Position numbers and translations under genes: made by a program. Shown here piece after piece: positions 59,735-64,000 of a DNA stretch of 64,000 nucleotides (the first letter of the stretch is position 1; the number at the start of each line of letters is the position of its first letter). Source of the stretch: Actinoplanes subtropicus. Its GTDB lineage: Bacteria > Actinomycetota > Actinomycetes > Mycobacteriales > Micromonosporaceae. Location: NCBI RefSeq assembly GCF_000721705.1, contig NZ_JOJL01000041.1, positions 4,570-68,569 on the forward strand. Direction: 5' to 3'. The notes beneath the pieces were generated by a model. It did no database searches and was not told where the DNA came from. It was given only the letters and a program-made list of their open reading frames with translations.

Positions 59735-61333
59735 TTGACCACTTTCGCTGACCCCAGCACGTTCCCGTCCGTTTTCGAAACCCCCGCTTCTGAGGTAACT
59801 CCCGCCGTCGGCGAGGAGGAAACTCCCGCTGCCGTCGAGGAGGAAACTCCCGCTGCCGTCGAGGTGGCGACCAAGAGCTTCGCCGACCTCGGCCTGCCGT
59901 CCGAGATCGTGCGGGTGCTGACCCGCGAGGGCATCACCGCTCCGTTCGAGATCCAGGCCGCGACCATGCCCGACGCGCTGGCCGGCCGGGATGTGCTCGG
60001 CCGCGGCCAGACCGGCTCGGGCAAGACGCTGGCCTTCGGGCTGCCGCTGCTCACCCGGGTGGCCGAGGGTGGCCGGGCCCGCCCGCACCACCCCAAGGCG
60101 CTGATCCTCGTGCCGACCCGCGAGCTGGCCATGCAGGTGGCCGACGCGCTGCAGCCGCTCGGCCGCGCGGTCGGCGTCTTCCTGAAGACCGCGGTCGGCG
60201 GCGTTCCGTACGACCGGCAGATGGACGCGCTCCGGCGCGGCGTCGAGGTGATCGTGGCCACCCCCGGCCGGCTCGGCGACCTGATCGAGCGCGGCGCCTG
60301 CAACCTGGCCGACGTCGAGATCACCGTGCTCGACGAGGCCGACCAGATGGCCGACATGGGCTTCCTGCCCGAGGTCACCGAGCTGCTGGCCAAGACGCCG
60401 GAGAAGGCGCAGCGGCTGCTGTTCTCCGCCACTCTCGACGGTGACGTCGACACGCTGGTCAAGCGCTTCATGCACGACCCGGTAACGCACTCGACCGACC
60501 CCGACCAGGCAAGCGTGTCCACGATGGACCACCACACGCTGCTGATCCCGCCGCAGGAGAAGTTCCCGATCACCGCGGCGATCGCCAACCGCGAGGGCAA
60601 GACGATCGTCTTCGCCCGTACGCAGATGGGCGTGGACCGGCTGGTCGAGCAGCTCCGCCAGGTCGGTGTCCGGGCAGGCGCGCTGCACGGCGGCAAGACC
60701 CAGCGGGTCCGCACCCGTACGCTGGCCGAGTTCAAGGAGGGTCGCACCAACGTTCTGGTGGCGACCGACGTCGCGGCCCGCGGCATCCACGTCGACGGCA
60801 TCTCGCTGGTCGTGCATGTGGACCCGCCGAAGGACCCGAAGGACTACCTGCACCGAGCCGGCCGTACGGCGCGGGCCGGCGAGTCCGGTGCGGTGGTGAC
60901 GCTGGTGCTCCCCAAGCAGCGGCGCAGCACCCAGGCCATGATGGGCAAGGCCGGGGTGGCCCCCGCCGAGGTGCGGGTGCGCCTGGGCGACCCGAAGCTG
61001 GCCGAGATCACCGGCGCGCGCGAGCCGTCCGGCGTCCCGGTGGTGGACGAGCCGGAGCCGCGTCGCGAGCGTCCGCGGGGCCGGTTCGGTGACCGGCCGC
61101 AGCGCTCGTACGGTGACCGGCCCCAGCGTTCGTACGGTGACCGGCCGCAGCGTAGTTACGGCGATGGTGACCGTCCGCAGCGCCCCTTCGAGGACCGGCC
61201 ACAGCGTAGCGACCGCGGTTTCGCCCCGCGTAACGGCGAGCGCAGCGGTGGTTTCCGCCGGGACAACCAGCGCAATGACCGTCGCGACGGTTCGTCGGGC
61301 CGGTTCGGCGCCCGTCCCGCGCGTACCTTCTGA
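59735..61333 (+). CDS. DEAD-box ATP-dependent RNA helicase
   Basis: The 532-residue protein has the Q motif (SFADLGLPSEIVRVL...ITAPFEIQ), Walker A GQTGSGKT (91-98), DEAD at about 200-203, SAT as FSATL, and the C-terminal HRAGRTARAGESG motif. An acidic N-terminus holds a repeated EEETPAAV unit. The C-terminus is an Arg/Gly/Ser-rich tail with RPQRSYGD repeats, as in RNA-binding helicases of GC-rich actinomycetes. It unwinds structured RNA. The likely start is TTG at 59735 (AGAGG upstream, LTTFADPS); an ATG at 59711 is an alternative. A strong terminator follows. Confidence 0.9.
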   Translation: MTTFADPSTFPSVFETPASEVTPAVGEEETPAAVEEETPAAVEVATKSFADLGLPSEIVRVLTREGITAPFEIQAATMPDALAGRDVLGRGQTGSGKTLAFGLPLLTRVAEGGRARPHHPKALILVPTRELAMQVADALQPLGRAVGVFLKTAVGGVPYDRQMDALRRGVEVIVATPGRLGDLIERGACNLADVEITVLDEADQMADMGFLPEVTELLAKTPEKAQRLLFSATLDGDVDTLVKRFMHDPVTHSTDPDQASVSTMDHHTLLIPPQEKFPITAAIANREGKTIVFARTQMGVDRLVEQLRQVGVRAGALHGGKTQRVRTRTLAEFKEGRTNVLVATDVAARGIHVDGISLVVHVDPPKDPKDYLHRAGRTARAGESGAVVTLVLPKQRRSTQAMMGKAGVAPAEVRVRLGDPKLAEITGAREPSGVPVVDEPEPRRERPRGRFGDRPQRSYGDRPQRSYGDRPQRSYGDGDRPQRPFEDRPQRSDRGFAPRNGERSGGFRRDNQRNDRRDGSSGRFGARPARTF

Positions 61334-61345
61334 TCAGTTTTAAAG

Positions 61346-61378
61346 CAAAGCCCCGGCACCTGGTGCCGGGGCTTTGTT
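61346..61378 (+). terminator. Strong rho-independent terminator of DEAD-box helicase gene
   Basis: CAAAGCCCCGGCACC (61346-61360) pairs with GGTGCCGGGGCTTTG (61362-61376) and is followed by TTG. It is about 12 bases after the stop codon and is the strongest terminator in the window. Confidence 0.9.
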
Positions 61379-61396
61379 GCGGGTACAGGTAGAGCC

Positions 61397-62023
61397 ATGC
61401 CGCCGACGACGCCAGCATCGCTGTTCTGGGAACGACGCGACACCACCGGGGCCGAGCACGCCCTGGTGGACGCCCGCAGCGGGCTGTACGCCCGCGGGAC
61501 CGTCCTCGCCGTCGATCCGATCGCCTTCACCTGCCGCTACGAGTTGCAGACCGAGCCCAGCTGGACGACCGCCCACCTGGATGTCAGCGCCGAGGGCGCC
61601 GGCTGGCGGCGCAGCGTGCGGCTCGAGCTGGCCGCCGGGCGCTGGCGTGCCACGACCGCCGAGCAGGGCAACCTCGACGCGGTGCTGGCGGCCGCCGGGC
61701 ACGCGCGCGCCGGCTTCCCGGGCATCGAAGATCCCGATCGCCTGTACGGGACGTTCGACGTCGACCTGGGCGGCTCCCCGCTGACGAACACGCTCCCGAT
61801 CCGGCGCCTGGGCCTGCTCAAGGCCGAGCCGGGGGTGGCACATCGGATCAGCGCCGCCTGGGTCCTGGTGCCCAGCCTCGAGGTGATCCAGGCGGATCAG
61901 ATCTACACGCCGCTCGGCGACAACCGGATCCGGTACGCCAGCGAGACGTTCAGCGCGGACCTGACGGTCGACGACGAGGGCTTCGTGGTCGACTACCCGG
62001 GGCTGGCCCATCTGATCCAGTAA
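61397..62023 (+). CDS. Putative glycolipid-binding protein (PF06475-like)
   Basis: The 208-residue protein begins with SLFWERRDTTGAEHALVDAR and contains TCRYELQTEPSWTTAHLDV and RLGLLKAEPGVAHRISAAWVLVPSL, matching the putative glycolipid-binding family. Such proteins are small beta-rich proteins; their ligands are not established. The start ATG is 64 bases after the helicase stop, after its terminator. It is convergent with the Lrp gene, with a 3-base gap. Confidence 0.8.
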   Translation: MPPTTPASLFWERRDTTGAEHALVDARSGLYARGTVLAVDPIAFTCRYELQTEPSWTTAHLDVSAEGAGWRRSVRLELAAGRWRATTAEQGNLDAVLAAAGHARAGFPGIEDPDRLYGTFDVDLGGSPLTNTLPIRRLGLLKAEPGVAHRISAAWVLVPSLEVIQADQIYTPLGDNRIRYASETFSADLTVDDEGFVVDYPGLAHLIQ

Positions 62024-62026
62024 ATC

Positions 62027-62476
62027 TCACCCCAGGCCGGGCTGCGGCCGGTTCTCCCACTTCGTCGAGAGGGCGATGGCCGTACGCGTGGACGCCACCC
62101 CGGGCGTGCGGTTGATCCGTACGATCAGCTGCTCCAGCTCGGCGATCGTGCCGACCCGGACGATCAGCTGGTACGACTCCACCCCGGCCATGAAGTAGCA
62201 GCTCTCCACCTCGGGCATGGCCCGCACCGCGGCGAGCACGTCGTCGGTGTCGGCCCCGGAGTCCTCAATGATGCCGATGAGCGCGGTGACGCCCAGGCCG
62301 AGGGCCTCGTGGTCGACGTCGGCGCGGTAGCCGCGGACGGTGCCGGCCGCTTCCAGCTTGCCGACCCGCTCGTGCACGGCCGGCGCGGAGAGCCCGACCT
62401 TGCGGGCCAACTCGGCGTACGACGAGCGCGCGTTCTCCCGTAGCAGGTCGATCAGCCGGAGGTCGATGGAGTCCAT
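62027..62476 (-). CDS. Lrp/AsnC family transcriptional regulator
   Basis: The 149-residue protein has the Lrp winged helix (DSIDLRLIDLLRENARSSYAELARKVGLSAPAVHERVGKLEAAGTVRGYRADVDHE) and a C-terminal ACT-like (RAM) domain with GIIEDSGADTDDVLAAVRAMPEVESCYFMAGVESYQLIVRVG, which usually binds an amino acid. It lies divergent from bldC and near the UbiX-like gene; a comparable Lrp/AsnC gene lies beside mqn genes in Streptomyces, so control of menaquinone genes is a possible but unproven role. Confidence 0.9.
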   Translation of the reverse strand: MDSIDLRLIDLLRENARSSYAELARKVGLSAPAVHERVGKLEAAGTVRGYRADVDHEALGLGVTALIGIIEDSGADTDDVLAAVRAMPEVESCYFMAGVESYQLIVRVGTIAELEQLIVRINRTPGVASTRTAIALSTKWENRPQPGLG

Positions 62477-62644
62477 GAGTCAGACCCTAATCGGGTGGCA
62501 GATCGCTACTCACGCCCGGTAGCGACGATTCGGCGGCAGGATAACGATCACTGTCGCAATTAGGGCTTTTTCCGCATTCCAGGGACTCGGTTCCGGGGCA
62601 ATGCTCTAATGGCTTTACGTCCCGATCGAGCACGCCGACACTCA

Positions 62645-62656
62645 CCGTGATCACGG
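62645..62656. promoter_or_regulatory. Perfect palindrome upstream of bldC
   Basis: CCGTGATCACGG is a 12-bp perfect palindrome in the 212-base spacer between the Lrp and BldC genes, 33 bases before the BldC start. It may be an operator for one of the two regulators. The rest of the spacer shows an AT-rich part (62555-62580) that may be a promoter. Confidence 0.45.
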
Positions 62657-62688
62657 CCGCTCCAGAAGACCGACGCGAGGAGGGGGTT

Positions 62689-62964
62689 GTGGACACTGGA
62701 GATCGTCTGCTGACACCGGGCGAGGTGGCCGCGTTGTTCCGCGTCGACCCCAAGACGGTCACGCGGTGGGCCGCCGCCGGGCGTATCGGCAGCATCCGGA
62801 CTCCGGGTGGCCACCGCCGGTTCCGCGAGTCGGAGGTGCGCGCGCTGCTCGAGGGCGACGGCGTCGTCGAGGAGATGCGTGAGGACGATGCCGCCAACCG
62901 GCCTCGTAACGCGGGCCCGACGAATCCCGGCATGGGTTACGGCCCGCCCAACGGATTGCGCTGA
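62689..62964 (+). CDS. bldC: BldC family developmental transcriptional regulator
   Basis: The 91-residue protein is a MerR-type DNA-binding domain without an effector domain: LLTPGEVAALFRVDPKTVTRWAAAGRIGSIRTPGGHRRFRESEVRALLEG is nearly identical in kind to BldC, which controls the onset of sporulation and antibiotic production in Streptomyces. The GTG start follows GGAGGGGG. It overlaps the 3' end of the convergent UbiX-like gene by 28 bases. It binds direct repeats in DNA cooperatively. Confidence 0.92.
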   Translation: MDTGDRLLTPGEVAALFRVDPKTVTRWAAAGRIGSIRTPGGHRRFRESEVRALLEGDGVVEEMREDDAANRPRNAGPTNPGMGYGPPNGLR

Positions 62965-63575
62965 GCGTTCAGCTCGCCCGTCCAGCGGGTCAGCAGGGTG
63001 TGCGGTACGCCGAGCGCGTCCAGCACCTTGCCCGCCACGAAGTCGACGAGTTGCTGCGCGGACGCCCCGGCCCCGGAGCCGTAGAAGCCGGGGCTGGCCG
63101 GCAGCACGACCGCCCCGGCGTCGTGCAGCGCGATCAGGTGCTCCAGGTGACTGCGAGTGACCGGGGTCTCCCGGGGCACGACCACCGTGCGCCGGCGCTC
63201 CTTGAGGTTGACCTCGGCGGCCCGCTGCAGCAGGTCCTTGGAGAGCCCGATGGCGATGCCCGCGCACGCGGCGGTGCTGGCCGGCACGACCGCCATCCCC
63301 TTCGCCGGGTACGAGCCGCTGCTCGGCCCGGCCGCCAGGTCACCCGTCGGCCAGTAGGCCAGATCGCCCAGGTCACGGCCGAGCCAGGCGGCCACGTCGT
63401 CCTTCCAGTGTGCGTCCCGAATCGTGGCACCGGTCTCGTCGAGCAGGGTCAGCCGGGCGGCCCGCGAGACGACCAGGTCCACCGACTCGCCGGCGTCCAA
63501 CAGACCGATCAAAACCGCTTTCGCGTACGGGGTCCCTGAGGCCCCCGAGACGCCGACGACCCAGGGTGCACGCAT
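62937..63575 (-). CDS. ubiX: UbiX-like flavin prenyltransferase
   Basis: The 212-residue protein has the flavoprotein fold of UbiX/Pad1: GVSGASGTPYAK (FMN-binding loop, about 7-18), SYPAKGMAVVPASTAACAGIAIGLSKDLLQRAAEVNLKERRRTVVVPRETPV, and SPGFYGSGAGASAQQLVDFVAGKVLDALGV. UbiX prenylates FMN for UbiD-type decarboxylases. In Streptomyces a UbiX-like gene near mqnE belongs to the futalosine menaquinone pathway (decarboxylation step with a UbiD-like partner), which fits here. The ATG at 63575 follows TGGGGG; an ATG eight codons upstream is also in frame. Confidence 0.88.
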   Translation of the reverse strand: MRAPWVVGVSGASGTPYAKAVLIGLLDAGESVDLVVSRAARLTLLDETGATIRDAHWKDDVAAWLGRDLGDLAYWPTGDLAAGPSSGSYPAKGMAVVPASTAACAGIAIGLSKDLLQRAAEVNLKERRRTVVVPRETPVTRSHLEHLIALHDAGAVVLPASPGFYGSGAGASAQQLVDFVAGKVLDALGVPHTLLTRWTGELNAQRNPLGGP

Positions 63576-63689
63576 ACCCCCAGTGTTACCCCTGTCCATC
63601 CGCACCCGCACCGGTACTCCCCGGCCGGCAGGCCCTGACGCCACCCGGATCAGCTCCCACAAGCCGCGCCACACTCCGTCGTCCCGCGC

Positions 63690-63845
63690 CCAACCTCGGC
63701 CCGCCCCGCCTCGCCCCACCCCGCCTCGCCTCGCCACGCCTCGCCCGCCTCTCCTCGCCACGCCACGCCTCACCCCGCCTACCCCGCCACGCCCGGCCCC
63801 GCCACGCCTCGCCACGCCTCGCCCCGCCTCGCCCGGCCCCGCTAC
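63690..63845. repeat. C-rich imperfect short tandem repeat
   Basis: Degenerate 5-10-base units of the type CCTCGCC, CCACGCC and CCCGCC fill the interval. The period is not constant, so it looks like a slippage-prone or decaying array rather than a clear repeat family. Confidence 0.65.
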
Positions 63846-63875
63846 GTCTCGGGGCGGGGTCACGGCGCCGGGCGG

Positions 63876-64000
63876 CGCGGCGCGGGGCAGCGCGGACAGC
63901 GCGGGACAGCGCGGACAGCGCGGGGCAGCTCGGGACAGCGCGGACAGCGCGGGACGGCGCGGGCAGCGCGGACGGCGCGGGCAGCGCGGGCAGCGCGGGG
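63876..64000. repeat. G-rich short tandem repeat at the window end
   Basis: GCGGACAGCGCGGGACA and variants (GCGCGGGCAGCGCGGACG) repeat with a period of about 9 or 17-20 bases up to the end of the window, so the array may continue outside. The change of strand skew from C to G occurs near 63850. Confidence 0.7.

Larger units (their letters stand above)
63576..64000. other. Low-complexity spacer to the window end with skewed repeats
   Basis: This 425-base stretch has no gene I can support. From about 63680 to 63840 it is C-rich with many CGCCTCGCC and CGCCACGCC units; from 63860 on it becomes G-rich with short repeats such as GCGGACAGCGCGGG. Open frames here are low-complexity Arg/Gly translations and are not believable. 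Confidence 0.75.

Overview
This window is chromosomal DNA from a very GC-rich actinomycete. GTG starts are frequent, stop/start overlaps (ATGA, GTGA, TGATG) are common, and the coding frames have GC-rich third positions. A type VII (ESX) secretion fragment, a BldC-type regulator, the futalosine menaquinone pathway and a full 14-subunit complex I together suggest a Micromonosporaceae-like organism such as Actinoplanes. That placement is inference; no rRNA or tRNA gene is present to test it.

Layout. 0-3.7 kb: edge of an ESX locus (SseB-domain protein, two WXG100 proteins, EccE). 3.7-11.6 kb: small transport and regulatory genes (holin-like membrane protein, RarD, zinc-finger anti-sigma factor, IclR with a divergent MFS carrier, polyprenyl diphosphate synthase, nucleotidyltransferase, MarR with a divergent amidohydrolase). 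11.6-28.8 kb: one long minus-strand unit, a geranylgeranyl-reductase-family gene followed by nuoA-N, preceded by a Rex-like operator and a possible iron box. 29-31.5 kb: MenG/UbiE and MqnC. 31.5-35.3 kb: a SNF2 ATPase overlapping a SWIM zinc-finger gene. 35.3-42.2 kb: secreted GH64 glucanase, aldo/keto reductase, polytopic membrane protein, MqnA and an overlapping MFS gene. 42.2-48.2 kb: a HigBA/RelE-like toxin-antitoxin pair with a frameshifted toxin, a HelD-family ATPase, a GNAT, and a membrane protein-regulator-ABC operon. 48.2-55.1 kb: VOC protein, SGNH esterase, a cobalamin-riboswitch-controlled btuFCD-type operon, two small membrane proteins and MqnE. 55.3-64 kb: NlpC/P60 hydrolase, a proline-rich membrane protein, DEAD-box helicase, glycolipid-binding protein, Lrp/AsnC, BldC and a UbiX-like flavin prenyltransferase, ending in low-complexity repeats.

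How the genes fit together. The main theme is respiration. Complex I reduces menaquinone, and the window also holds MqnA, MqnE and MqnC (futalosine route), MenG (final methylation), a polyprenyl diphosphate synthase (side chain), a GGR-family reductase (possible side-chain saturation) and a UbiX-like protein. The Rex-like site suggests that NADH/NAD+ ratio controls the reductase-nuo unit. Several non-coding elements stand out: a 14-bp perfect inverted repeat whose arms lie beside the nuoL stop and over the nuoM start, a B12 riboswitch, palindromic operators beside MarR, toxin-antitoxin and GH64 genes, and tandem repeats in the spacers between convergent genes.
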